Part shown: in pieces, positions 25,501 to 36,897 of the stretch
How the letters are laid out: each line of letters begins with the position of its first letter
How positions within the stretch are numbered: position 1 is the first letter of the stretch
DNA from: Atherix ibis
Taxonomy: Eukaryota > Arthropoda > Insecta > Diptera > Athericidae
Assembly: GCA_958298945.1 (NCBI GenBank)
Contig: CATQJD010000139.1
Location: 1 to 64,000, forward strand
DNA length: 64,000 nucleotides
Direction: 5' to 3'
The notes under the pieces: generated by a model
Database searches by the model: none
Seen by the model: only the letters and a program-made list of their open reading frames with translations
What the model was told of the DNA's origin: nothing
Position numbers and translations under genes: made by a program

Positions 25501-25909
25501 TATGTTTAAGAGAAATATGAAGTAGTATGTTTAAGAGGAATATGAAGTTGTATGTTTAAGAGGAATATGAAGTAGTATGTTTAAGAGGAATATGAAGTAA
25601 TATGTTTAAGAGGAATATGAAGTAGTATAGTTAAGAGAAATATGAAGTAGTATATTTAAGAGGAATATGAAGTAGTATGTTTAAGAGGAATATGAAGTAG
25701 CATGTTTAAGAGGAATATGAAGTAGTATGTTTAAGAGGAATATGAAGTAGTAAGTTTAAGAAGAATATGAAGTAGTATATTTAAGAGGAATATGAAGTAG
25801 TATGTTTAAGAGAAATATGAAGTAGTATGTTTAAGAGGAATATGAAGTTGTATGTTTAAGAGGAATATGAAGTAGTATGTTTAAGAGGAATATGAAGTAA
25901 TATGTTTAA
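22536..25909 (+). repeat. Mixed satellite between the left HOR family and the R blocks
   Basis: All monomers are 25 bp with no length change. Cassettes of the left family appear singly and in scrambled order: AATAGGAAG-TTTAGGAGG-TATAGTTAAG near 22,842, 24,290 and 25,016; TGTCTAAG-AGAGTAAT at 23.6 kb; AAGTGGTATG at 25,247. No long-range period could be set by eye. No non-satellite sequence is present. Confidence 0.7.
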
Positions 25910-27060
25910 GAGGAATATGAAGTAGTATGTTTAAGAGGAATATGAAGTAGTATATTTTAGAGGAATATGAAGAAGTATGTTTAAGAGGAATATGAAGTAG
26001 TATATTTAAGAGGAATATCAAGTAGTATATTTAAGAGGAATATGAAGTAGTATATTTAAGAGGAATTTGAAGTAGTATGTTTAAGAGGAATATGAATTAG
26101 TATATTTAAGATGAAAATGAAGTAGTATATTAAAGAGGAATATGAAGTAGTATGTTTAAGAGGAATAGGAAGTAATATATTTAGGAGGAGTATGAAGTAG
26201 TATGTTTAGGAGGAATATGAAGTAGTATATTTAAGAGAAATATGAAGTAGTATGTTTAAGAGTAATATGAAGTAGTATGTTTAAGAGGAATATGAAGTAG
26301 TATGTTTAAGAGGAATATGAAGTAGTATGTTTAAGAGGAATATGAAGTAGTATGTTTAAGAGGAATATGAAGTAGTCTGTTTAAGAGGAATATGAAGTAG
26401 TATGTTTAAGAGGATTATAAAGTAGTATGCTTAAGAGGAATATGAAGTAGTATATTTAAAAGGAATATGAAGTAGTATATTTAACAGGATAATGAGGTTG
26501 TATGTTTAAAAGGAATATGAAGTAGTATGTTTAAGAGGAATATGAAGTAGTATGTTTAAGAGGAATATGAAGTAGTATATTTAAGAGGAATATTAAGTAG
26601 TATATATAAGAGGAATATGAAGTAGTATGCTTAAGAGGAATATGAAGTTGTATGTTTAAGAGGAATATGAAGTAGTATGTTTAATAGGAATATGAAGTAG
26701 TATGTTTAAAAGGAATATGAAGTAGTATATTTAAGAGGAATATGAAGTAGTATATTTAAGAGGAATATGAAGTAATATATTTAAGAGGAGTATGAAGTAG
26801 TATGTTTAAGATGAATATGAAGTAGTATGTTTAAGAGGAATATGAAGTAGTATGTTTAAGAGGAATATGAAGTAATATGTTTAAGAGGAATATGAAGTAG
26901 TATGTTTAAGAGGAATATGAAGTAGTATGTCTAAGAGGAATATGAAGTAGTATATTTAAGAGTATTATGAAGTAGTATGTTTAAGAGGAATATGAAGTAG
27001 TATATTTAAGAGAAATATGAAGTAGTATATTTAAGAGTAACATGAAGTAGAATATTTAAG
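25910..27060 (+). repeat. Block R, copy 1
   Basis: About 1.15 kb matching 27,770-28,920 at an offset of 1,860 bp, that is 74 monomers plus the 10-bp insertion that lies between them. TATATTTTAGAGG occurs at 25,951 and 27,811; AACAGGATAATGAGG near 26,484 and 28,344. Confidence 0.8.
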
Positions 27061-27470
27061 AGGAATATGAAGTAGTATGTTTAAGAGGAATATGAAGTAG
27101 TATATTTAACATGAAAATGAAGTATTATATTTAAGAGGAATATGAAGTAGTATGTTTAAGAGGAATATGAAGTAGTATATTTAACATGAAAATGAAGTAG
27201 TATATTTAAGAGGAATATGAAGTAGTATGGTTAAGAGGAATAGGAAGTAGTATATTTAGGAGGAATATGAAGTAGTATAGTTAAGAGAAATATGAAGTAG
27301 TATATTTAAGAGGAATATGAAGTAGTATGTTTAAGAGGAATATGAAGTAGTATGTTAAAGAGGAATATGAAGTAGTGTGCTTAAGAGGAATATGAAGTAG
27401 TATATTTAAGAGGAATATGAAGTAGTATATTTAAGAGGAATATGAAGTAGTATGTTTAGGAGGAATATGA

Positions 27471-27505
27471 AGTATTATGTTTAAGAGGATTTAAGAGGAA
27501 TATGC
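27471..27505 (+). repeat. 35-bp monomer (10-bp internal duplication)
   Basis: TTTAAGAGGA is repeated within the monomer, followed by an unusual AATATGCAAAAG junction. The same 35-bp form recurs at 29,786 and, with changes, at 36,489, always followed by GCAAAAG, so all three derive from one slippage event that was then copied. Confidence 0.95.
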
Positions 27506-27769
27506 AAAAGTATATTTAAGAGGAATATGAAGTAGTATATTTAAGAGGAATATGAAGTAGTATATTTAAGAGGAATATGAAGTAGTATGTTTAAGAGGAA
27601 TATGAAGTAGTATGTTTAAGAGGAATATGAAGTAGTATGTTTAAGAGGAATATGAAGTAGTATGTTTAAGAGGAATATGAAGTAGTATATTTAAGAGGAA
27701 TATGAAGTAGTATATTTAAGAGGAATATGAAGTAGTATATTTAACATGAAAATGAAGTATTATATTTAA

Positions 27770-28920
27770 GAGGAATATGAAGTAGTATGTTTAAGAGGAA
27801 TATGAAGTAGTATATTTTAGAGGAATATGAAGAAGTATGTTTAAGAGGAATATGAAGTAGTACATTTAAGAGGAATATCAAGTAGTATATTTAAGAGGAA
27901 TATGAAGTAGTATATTTAAGAGGAATTTGAAGTAGTATGTTTAAGAGGAATATGAAGTAGTATATTTAAGATGAAAATGAAGTAGTATATTTAAGAGGAA
28001 TATGAAGTAGTATGTTTAAGCGGAATAGGAAGTAGTATATTTAGGAGGAATATGAAGTAGTACAGTTAAGAGGAATATGAAGTAGTATATTTAAGAGAAA
28101 TATGAAGTAGTATGTTTAAGAGTAATATGAAGTAGTATGTTTAAGAGGAATATGAAGTAGTATGTTTAAGAGGAATATGAAGTAGTATGTTTAAGAGGAA
28201 TATGAAGTAGTATGTTTAAGAGGAATATGAAGTAGTATGTTTAAGAGGAATATGAAGTAGTATGTTTAAGAGGATTATAAAGTAGTATGCTTAAGAGGAA
28301 TATGAAGTAGTATATTTAAAAGGAATATGAAGTAGTATATTTAACAGGATAATGAGGTTGTATGTTTAAGAGGAATATGAAGTAGTATGTTTAAGAGGAA
28401 TATGAAGTAGTATGTTTAAGAGGAATATGAAGTAGTATATTTAAGAGGAATATGAAGTAGTATATATAAGAGGAATATGAAGTAGTATGCTTAAGAGGAA
28501 TATGAAGTTGTATGTTTAAGAGGAATATGAAGTAGTATGTTTAAGAGGAATATGAAGTAGTATGTTTAAAAGGAATATGAAGTAGTATATTTAAGAGAAA
28601 TATGAAGTAGTATATTTAAGAGGAATATGAAGTAATATATTTAAGAGGAGTATGAAGTAGTATGTTTAAGATGAATATGAAGTAGTATGTTTAAGAGGAA
28701 TATGAAGTAGTATGTTTAAGAGGAATATGAAGTAATATGTTTAAGAGGAATATGAAGTAGTATGTTTAAGAGGAATATGAAGTAGTATGTCTAAGAGGAA
28801 TATGAAGTAGTATATTTAAGAGAATATGAAGTAGTATGTTTAAGAGGAATATGAAGTAGTATATTTAAGAGAAATATGAAGTAGTATATTTAAGAGGAAT
28901 ATGAAGTAGAATATTTAAGA
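27770..28920 (+). repeat. Block R, copy 2
   Basis: Copy of 25,910-27,060. It carries a private 24-bp monomer at 28,806. The match ends at 28,920, where AATAGGAAG begins instead of the sequence at 27,061. Confidence 0.8.
28806..28829 (+). repeat. 24-bp monomer (AAGAGAATATGA)
   Basis: One base lost compared with AAGAGTATTATGA at the matching place in R copy 1. Confidence 0.95.
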
Positions 28921-29701
28921 GGAATAGGAAGTAGTATATTTAGGAGGAATATGAAATAGTATAGTTAAGAGAAATATGAAGTAGTATATTTAAGAGGAAT
29001 ATGAAGTAGTATGTTTAAGAGGAATACGAAGTAGTATGTTTAAGAGGAATATGAAGTAGTATGTTTAAAAGGAATAAGAAGTAGTATGTTTAAGAGGAAT
29101 ATGAAGTAGTATGTCTAAGAGGAATATGAAGTAGTATGTTTAAGAGGAATATGAAGTAGTATGTTGAAGAGGAATATGAAGTAGTATGTTTAAGAGGAAT
29201 ACGAAGTAGTATGTTTAAGAGGAATATGAAGTAGTATGTTTAAAAGGAATAAGAAGTAGTATGTTTAAGAGGAATATGAAGTAGTATGTCTAAGAGGAAT
29301 ATGAAGTAGTATATTTAACATGAAAATGAAGTATAATATTTAAGAGGAATATGAAGTAGTACGTGTATGTTTAAGAGAAATATGAAGTAGTATATTTAAC
29401 ATGAAAATGAAGTAGTATATTTAAGAGGAATATGAAGTAGTATGGTTAAGAGGAATAGGAAGTAGTATATTTAGGAGGAATATGAAATAGTATAGTTAAG
29501 AGAAATATGAAGTAGTATATTTAAGAGGAATATGAAGTAGTATGTTTAAGAGGAATACGAAGTAGTATGTTTAAGAGGAATATGAAGTAGTATGTTTAAA
29601 AGGAATAAGAAGTAGTATGTTTAAGAGGAATATGAAGTAGTATGTCTAAGAGGAATATGAAGTAGTATGTTTAAGAGGAATATGAAGTAGTATGTTGAAG
29701 A
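28921..29701 (+). repeat. Duplication with 531-bp offset and internal 175-bp repeat
   Basis: 28,921-29,170 matches 29,452-29,701: AATAGGAAG, TTTAGGAGG, GAAATAGTATAGTTAAG, then GGAATACGAAG. The last module also occurs a third time, 175 bp after the first (29,021, 29,196 and 29,552). The 531-bp offset is 21 monomers plus the 6-bp insertion at 29,355. Confidence 0.8.
29355..29385 (+). repeat. 31-bp monomer (6-bp insertion)
   Basis: AGTAGTACGTGTATGTTTAAG: six extra bases around a CGTGTA stretch unlike the rest of the array. This is the only +6 monomer in the window. Confidence 0.95.
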
Positions 29702-29785
29702 GGAATATGAAGTAGTGTGCTTAAGAGGAATATGAAGTAGTATATTTAAGAGGAATATGAAGTAGTATATTTAAGAGGAATATGA

Positions 29786-29820
29786 AGTAGTATGTTTAAG
29801 AGGATTTAAGAGGAATATGC
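29786..29820 (+). repeat. 35-bp monomer, second copy
   Basis: Same TTTAAGAGGA duplication and GCAAAAG follow-on as at 27,471. Confidence 0.95.
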
Positions 29821-29845
29821 AAAAGTATATTTAAGAGGAATATGA

Positions 29846-29869
29846 AGTAGTATATTAAGAGGAATATGA
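29846..29869 (+). repeat. 24-bp monomer (TATATTAAG)
   Basis: One T lost two monomers after the 35-bp unit. The other 35-bp sites do not show it. Confidence 0.95.
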
Positions 29870-29909
29870 AGTAGTATATTTAAGAGGAATATGAAGTAGT
29901 ATGTTTAAG

Positions 29910-30284
29910 AGGAATATGAAGTAGTATATTTAACATGAAAATGAAGTATTATATTTAAGAGGAATATGAAGTAGTATGTTTAAGAGGAATATGAAGTAGT
30001 ATATTTAAGAGGAATATGAAGTAGTACATTTAAGAGGAATATAAAGTAGTATGTTTAGGAGGAATATGAAGTAGTATGTTTAAGAGAAATATGAAGTAGT
30101 ATGTATAAGAGGAATATGAAGTAGTATGTTTAAGAGGAATATGAAGAAGTATGTTATAGAGGAATATGAAGTAGTATGTTTACGAGGAATATGAAGTAGT
30201 ATGTTTAAGAGGAATATGAAGTAGTATGTTTAAGAGGAATATGAAGTAGTATATTTAAGAGGAATATGAAGTAGTATATTTAAG
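29910..30284 (+). repeat. 375-bp (15-monomer) unit, copy 1 of 3
   Basis: Three consecutive copies are keyed by AACATG at 29,932, 30,307 and 30,682 and by GTACATTTAAG at 30,024, 30,399 and 30,774, always 375 bp apart. Each holds AACATGAAAATGAAGTATT, GTACATT, ATAAAG, TTTAGGAGG, TGTATAAG and TGTTATAGAGG monomers in that order. This copy has TTTACGAGG near 30,180 as a private change. Confidence 0.88.
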
Positions 30285-30659
30285 AGGAATATGAAGTAGT
30301 ATATTTAACATGAAAATGAAGTATTATATTTAAGAGGAATATGAAGTAGTATGTTTAAGAGGAATATGAAGTAGTATATTTAAGAGGAATATGAAGTAGT
30401 ACATTTAAGAGGAATATAAAGTAGTATGTTTAGGAGGAATATGAAGTAGTATGTTTAAGAGAAATATGAAGTAGTATGTATAAGAGGAATATGAAGTAGT
30501 ATGTTTAAGAGGAATATGAAGAAGTATGTTATAGAGGAATATGAAGTAGTATGTTTAAGAGGAATATGAAGTAGTATGTTTAAGAGGAATATGAAGTAGC
30601 ATGTGTAAGAGGAATATGAAGTAGTATGTTTAAGAGGAATATGAAGTAGTATATTTAAG
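30285..30659 (+). repeat. 375-bp (15-monomer) unit, copy 2 of 3
   Basis: Near-identical to copy 1. It ends with the GTAGCATGTGTAAG variant near 30,600, whose relative GTAGCATGTTTAAG closes copy 3. Confidence 0.88.
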
Positions 30660-31010
30660 GGGAATATGAAGTAGTATATTTAACATGAAAATGAAGTATT
30701 ATATTTAAGAGGAATATGAAGTAGTATGTTTAAGAGCAATATGAAGTAGTATATTTAAGAGGAATATGAAGTAGTACATTTAAGAGGAATATAAAGTAGT
30801 ATGTTTAGGAGGAATATGAAGTAGTATGTTTAAGAGAAATATGAAGTAGAATGTATAAGAGGAATATGAAGTAGTATGTTCAAGAGGAATATGAAGAAGT
30901 ATGTTATAGAGGAATATGAAGTAGTATGTTTAAGAGGAATATGAAGTAGTATGTTTAAGAGGAATATGAAGTAGCATGTTTAAGAGGAATATGAAGTAGT
31001 ATGTTTAAAA
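30660..31010 (+). repeat. 375-bp (15-monomer) unit, copy 3 of 3 (partial)
   Basis: Third copy with private changes (AGAGCAAT near 30,735, AGAATGTATAAG near 30,850, TTCAAGAGG near 30,880). The same monomer order appears again singly near 37,080-37,410 and 38,370-38,650. Confidence 0.85.
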
Positions 31011-32594
31011 GGAATATGAAGTAGTATGTTTAAGAGGAATATGAAGTAGTATGTTTAAGAAGAATATGAAGTAGTATATTTAAGAGGAATATGAAGTAGT
31101 ATATTTAAGACGAATATGAAGTAGTATGTATAAGAGGAATATGAAGTAGTATGCCTAAGAGGAATAAGAAGTAGTATATTTAAGAGGAATATAAAGTACT
31201 ATAATTAAGATGAAAATGAAGTAGTATGTTTAAGAGGAATATGAAGTAGTATGTTTAAGAGGAATATGCAGTAGTATATTTAAGAGGAATATGAAGTAGT
31301 ATATTTAAGAGGAATATGAAGTAGTATGTTTAAGAGGAATATGAAGTAGTTTGTTTAAGAGGTATATGAAGTAGTATGTTTAAGAGGGATATGAAGTAGT
31401 ATGTTTAAGAGAAATATGAAGTAGTATATTTAAGAGGAATATGAAGTTGTTTATTTAAGAGGAATATGAAGTAGTTTGTTTAAGAGGAATATGAAGTAGG
31501 ATATTTAAGAGGAATATGCAGTAGTATATTTAAGAGGAATATAAAGTAGTATATTTAAGAGGAATATGAAGTAGTATGTTTAAGATGAATATGAAGTAGT
31601 ATGTTTAACAGGAATATGAAGTAGTATATTTAAGAGGAATATGAAGTAGTATATTTAAGAGGAATATGAAGTAGTATATTTAAGAGGAATATGAAGTAGT
31701 ATATTTAAGAGTAATATGAAGTAGTATGTTTAAGAGGAATATGCAGTAGTATATTTAAGAGGAATATGAAGTAATATATTTAATAGGAATATGAAGTAGT
31801 ATGTTTAAGAGAAATATGAAGTAGTATGTTTAATAGGAACATGAAGTAGTATGTTTAAGAGGAATATGACGTACTATGTTTAAGAGGAATATGAAGTAGT
31901 ATGTTTAAGTGGAATATGAAGTAGTATAATTAAGATGAATATGAAGTAGTATGTGTAAGAGGAATATGAAGTAGTATGTTTAAGAGGAATATGCAGTAGT
32001 ATATTTAAGAGGAATATGAAGTAGTATATTCAAGAGGAATATGAAGTAGTATGTTTAAGAGGAATATGAAGTAGTATGTTTAAGAGGTATATGAAGTAGT
32101 ATGTTTAAGAGGGATATGAAGTAGTATGTTTAAGAGGAATATGAAGTAGTATATTTAAGAGGAATATGAAGTTGTTTATTTAAGAGGAATATGAAGTAGT
32201 TTGTTTAAGAGGAATATGAAGTAGGATATTTAAGAGGAATATGCAGTAGTATATTTAAGAGGAATATAAAGTAGTATATTTAAGAGGAATATGAAGTAGT
32301 ATGTTTAAGAGGAATATGAAGTAGTATGTTTAACAGGAATATGCAGTAGTATATTTAAGAGGAATATGAAGTAGTATATTTAAGAGGAATATGAAGTAGT
32401 ATATTTAAGAGGAATATGAAGTAGTATGTTTAAGAGGAATATGCAGTAGTATATTTAAGAGGAATACGAAGTAATATATTTAATAGGAATATGAAGTAGT
32501 ATGTTTAAGAGAAATATGAAGTAGTATGTTTAATAGGAACATGAAGTAGTATGTTTAAGAGGAATATGACGTACTATGTTTAAGAGGAATATGA

Positions 32595-32618
32595 AGTAGT
32601 ATGTTTAAAGGAATATGA
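32595..32618 (+). repeat. 24-bp monomer (TTTAAAGGAATATGA)
   Basis: One base lost at AAGAGG to AAAGG, just after the second cassette. Confidence 0.95.
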
Positions 32619-32718
32619 AGTATTATATTTAAGGAGAATATGAAGTAGTATGTTTAAGAGCAATAAGAAGTAGTATTTTTAAGAGGAATATGAAGAAGTA
32701 TATTTAAGAGGAATATGA

Positions 32719-32742
32719 AATATTATATTAATAGGAATATGA
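32719..32742 (+). repeat. 24-bp monomer AATATTATATTAATAGG, copy 1
   Basis: A distinctive deletion monomer found four times (32,719, 34,416, 35,790 and 39,698), each in the tail after a GTACTATG cassette. It marks a shared ancestral unit. Confidence 0.95.
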
Positions 32743-33892
32743 AGTAGTATGTTTAAGAGGAATATGAAGTAATATGTTTAAGAGGAATATGAAGTAGTAT
32801 GTTTAAGAGGAATATGAAGTAGTATGTCTAAGAGGAATATGAAGTAGTATATTTAAGAATAATATGAAGTAGTATGTTAAAGAGGAATATGAAGTTGTAT
32901 ATTTAAGAGAAATATGAAGTAGTATATTTAAGAGGAATATGAAGTAGAATATTTAAGAGAAATATGAAGTAGTATGTTTAAGAGGAATATGAAGTAGTAT
33001 ATTGAAGATGAAAATGAAGTAGAATATTTAAGAGGAATATGAAGTAGTATGTTTAAGAGGGATATGAAGTAGTATGTTTAAGAGAAATATGAAGTAGTAT
33101 ATTTAAGAGGAATATGAAGTTGTTTATTTAAGAGGAATATGAAGTAGTTTGTTTAAGAGGAATATGAATTAGGATATTTAAGAGGAATATGCAGTAGTAT
33201 ATTTAAGAGTAATATAAAGTAGTATATTTAAGAGGAATATGAAGTAGTATGTTTAAGAGGAATATGAAGTGGTATGTTTAACAGGAATATGAAGTAGTAT
33301 ATTTAAGAGGAATATGAAGTAGTATATTTAAGAGGAATATGAAGTAGTATATTTAAGAGGAATATGAAGTAGTATATTTAAGAGTAATATGAAGTAGTAT
33401 GTTTAAGAGGAATATGCAGTTGTATATTTAAGAGGAATATGAAGTAATATATTTAATAGGAATATGAAGTAGTATGTTTAAGAGAAATATGAAGTAGTAT
33501 GTTTAATAGGAACATGAAGTAGTATGTTTAAGAGGAATATGACGTACTATGTTTAAGAGGAATATGAAGTAGTATGTTTAAGAGGAATATGAAGTAGTAT
33601 AATTAAGATGAATATGAAGTAGTATGTGTAAGAGGAATATGAAGTAGTATGTTTAAGAGGAATATGCAGTAGTATATTTAAGAGGAATATGAAGTAGTAT
33701 ATTTAAGAGGAATATGAAGTAGTATGTTTAAGAGGAATATGAAGTAGTATGTTTAAGAGGTATATGAAGTAGTATGTTTAAGAGGGATATGAAGTAGTAT
33801 GTTTAAGAGGAATATGAAGTAGTATATTTAAGAGGAATATGAAGTTGTTTATTTAAGAGGAATATGAAGTAGTTTGTTTAAGAGGAATATGA

Positions 33893-33915
33893 AGTAGGAT
33901 ATTAGAGGAATATGC
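33893..33915 (+). repeat. 23-bp monomer (AGGATATTAGAGG)
   Basis: Two bases lost from AGGATATTTAAGAGG. It explains why this cassette is 484 bp rather than 486 bp long. Private to this copy. Confidence 0.95.
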
Positions 33916-34415
33916 AGTAGTATATTTAAGAGGAATATAAAGTAGTATATTTAAGAGCAATATGAAGTAGTATGTTTAAGAGGAATATGAAGTAGTATGT
34001 TTAACAGGAATATGAAGTAGTATATTTAAGAGGAATATGAAGTAGTATATTTAAGAGGAATATGAAGTAGTATATTTAAGAGGAATATGAAGTAGTATAT
34101 TTAAGAGTAATATGAAGTAGTATGTTTAAGAGGAATATGCAGTAGTATATTTAAGAGGAATATGAAGTAATATATTTAATAGGAATATGAAGTAGTATGT
34201 TTAAGAGAAATATGAAGTAGTATGTTCAATAGGAACATGAAGTAGTATGTTTAAGAGGAATATGACGTACTATGTTTAAGAGGAATATGAAGTAGTATGT
34301 TTAAGAGGAATATGAAGTAGTATATTTAAGGAGAATATGAAGTAGTATGTTTAAGAGCAATAAGAAGTAGTATTTTTAAGAAGAATATGAAGAAGTATAT
34401 TTAAGAGGAATATGA

Positions 34416-34439
34416 AATATTATATTAATAGGAATATGA
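34416..34439 (+). repeat. 24-bp monomer AATATTATATTAATAGG, copy 2
   Basis: Same deletion as 32,719, in the cassette tail. Confidence 0.95.
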
Positions 34440-35154
34440 AGTAGTATGTTTAAGAGGAATATGAAGTAATATGTTTAAGAGGAATATGAAGTAGTATGTT
34501 TAAGAGGAATATGAAGTATTATGTCTAAGAGGAATATGAAGTAGTATATTTAAGAATAATATGAAGTAGTATGTTTAAGAGGAATATGAAGTAGTATATT
34601 TAAGAGAAATATGAAGTAGTATATTTAAGAGGAATATGAAGTAGAATATTTAAGAGAAATATGAAGTAGTATGTTTAAGAGGAATATGAAGTAGTATATT
34701 TAAGATGAAAATGAAGTAGAATATTTAAGAGGAATATGAAGTAGTATGGTTAAGAGGAATAGGAAGTAGTATATTTAGGAGGAATATGAAGTAGTATAGT
34801 TAAGAGAAATATGAAGTAGTATATTTAAGAGGAATATGAAGTATTATGTTTAAGAGGAATATGAAGTAGTATGTTTAAGAGGAGAATGAAGTAGTATGTT
34901 TAAAAGGAATATGAAGTAGTATGTTTAAGAGGAATATGAAGTAGTATGTTTAAGAGGAATATGAAGTAGTATGTTTAAGAGGAATATGAAGTAGTATGTT
35001 AAAGAGGAATATGAAGTAGTGTGCTTAAGAGGAATATGAAGTAGTATATTTAAGAGGAATATTAAGTAGTATATTTAAGAGGAATATGAAGTAGTATGTT
35101 TAGGAGGAATATGAAGTAGTATGTTTAAGAGGTATATGAAGTAGTATGTTTAAG

Positions 35155-36500
35155 AGGGATATGAAGTACTATGTTTAAGAGGAATATGAAGTAGTATATT
35201 TAAGAGGAATATGAAGTTGTTTATTTAAGAGGAATATGAAGTAGTTTGTTTAAGAGGAATATGAAGTAGGATATTTAAGAGGAATATGCAGTAGTATATT
35301 TAAGAGGAATATAAAGTAGTATATTTAAGAGGAATATGAAGTAGTATGTTTAAGAGGAATATGAAGTAGTATGTTTAACAGGAATATGAAGTAGTATATT
35401 TAAGAGGAATATGAAGTAGTATGTTTAAGAGGAATATGAAGTAGTATATTTAAGAGGAATATGAAGTAGTATATTTAAGAGTAATATGAAGTAGTATATT
35501 TAAGAGGAATATGCAGTAGTATATTTAAGAGGAATATGAAGTAATATATTTAATAGAAATATGAAGTAGTATGTTTAAGAGAAATATGAAGTAGTATGTT
35601 TAATAGGAACATGAAGTAGTATGTTTAAGAGGAATATGACGTACTATGTTTAAGAGGAATATGAAGTAGTATGTTTAAGAGGAATATGAAGTAGTATATT
35701 TAAGGAGAATATGAAGTAGTATGTTTAAGAGCAATAAGAAGTAGTATTTTTAAGAGGAATATGAAGAAGTATATTTAAGAGGAATATGAAATATTATATT
35801 AATAGGAATATGAAGTAGTATGTTTAAGAGGAATATGAAGTAATATGTTTAAGATGAATATGAAGTAGTATGTTTAAGAGGAATATGAAGTAGTATGTCT
35901 AAGAGGAATATGAAGTAGTATATTTAAGAATAATATGAAGTAGTATGTTTAAGAGGAATATGAAGTAGTATATTTAAGAGAAATATGAAGTAGTATATTT
36001 AAGAAGAATATGAAGTAGAATATTTAAGAGAAATATGAAGTAGTATGTTTAAGACGAATATGAAGTAGTATATTTAAGATGAAAATGAAGTAGAATATTT
36101 AAGAGGAATATGAAGTAGTATGGTTAAGAGGAATAGGAAGTAGTATATTTAGGAGGAATATGAAGTAGTATAGTTAAGAGAAATATGAAGTAGTATATTT
36201 AAGAGGAATATGAAGTAGTATGTTTAAGAGGAATATGAAGTAGTATGTTTAAGAGGAATATGAAGTAGTATGTTTAAAAGGAATATGAAGTAGTATGTTT
36301 AAGAGGAATATGAAGTAGTATGTTTAAGAGGAATATGAAGTAGTATGTTTAAGAGGAATATGAAGTAGTATGTTAAAGAGCAATATGAAGTAATGTGCTT
36401 AAGAGGAATATGAAGTAGTATATTTAAGAGGAATATGAAGTAGTATATTTAAGAGGAATATGAAGTAGTATGTTTAGGAGGAATATGAAGTATTATGATT
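35155..36500 (+). repeat. 1.37-kb tandem unit, copy 2
   Basis: Second copy of 33,783-35,154, ending at the TTTAGGAGG monomer before the third 35-bp monomer at 36,489. It contains the last AATAGGAAG-TTTAGGAGG-TATAGTTAAG cassette I could find (about 36,133-36,180); that cassette is common from 0.77 kb to here and not seen further right. Confidence 0.8.
35790..35813 (+). repeat. 24-bp monomer AATATTATATTAATAGG, copy 3
   Basis: Third copy of the deletion first seen at 32,719. Confidence 0.95.
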
Positions 36501-36523
36501 AAGAGGATTTAAGGGGAATATGC
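36489..36523 (+). repeat. 35-bp monomer, third copy
   Basis: TTAAGAGGATTTAAGGGG: the same 10-bp duplication as 27,471 and 29,786, with added substitutions (TATGATT, AAGGGG), and still followed by GCAAAAG. Confidence 0.95.
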
Positions 36524-36873
36524 AAAAGTATATTTAAGAGGAATATGAAGTAGTATATTTAAGAGGAATATGAAGTAGTATATTTAAGAGGAATATGAAG
36601 TAGTATGTTTAAGAGGAATATGAAGTAGTATGTTTAAGAGGAATATGAAGTAGTATGTTTAAGAGGAATATGAAGTAGTATGTTTAAGAGGAATATGAAG
36701 TAGTATATTTAAGAGGAATATGAAGTAGTATATTTAAGAGGAATATGAAGTAATATATTTAAGAGGAGTATGAAGTAGTATGTTTAAGATTAATATGAAG
36801 TAGAATGTTTAAGAGGAATATGAAGTAGAATGTTTAAGAGGAATATGAAGTAGTATGTTTAAGAGGAATATGA

Positions 36874-36897
36874 AGTAGTATGTTTAAAAGGAATAGA
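36874..36897 (+). repeat. 24-bp monomer (GGAATAGA)
   Basis: One T lost from the terminal ATATGA. Private to this site. Confidence 0.95.

Larger units (their letters stand above)
33783..35154 (+). repeat. 1.37-kb tandem unit, copy 1
   Basis: Cassette plus tail plus AAGAATAATATG, AGAATATTTAAG, TGGTTAAGAGGAATAGG and GTGTGCTTAAG monomers. GTACTATG at 34,267 and 35,641 and GTGTGCTTAAG at 35,021 and 36,395 are both 1,374 bp apart. It contains a 23-bp monomer (33,893) and a 24-bp monomer (34,416). Confidence 0.82.
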
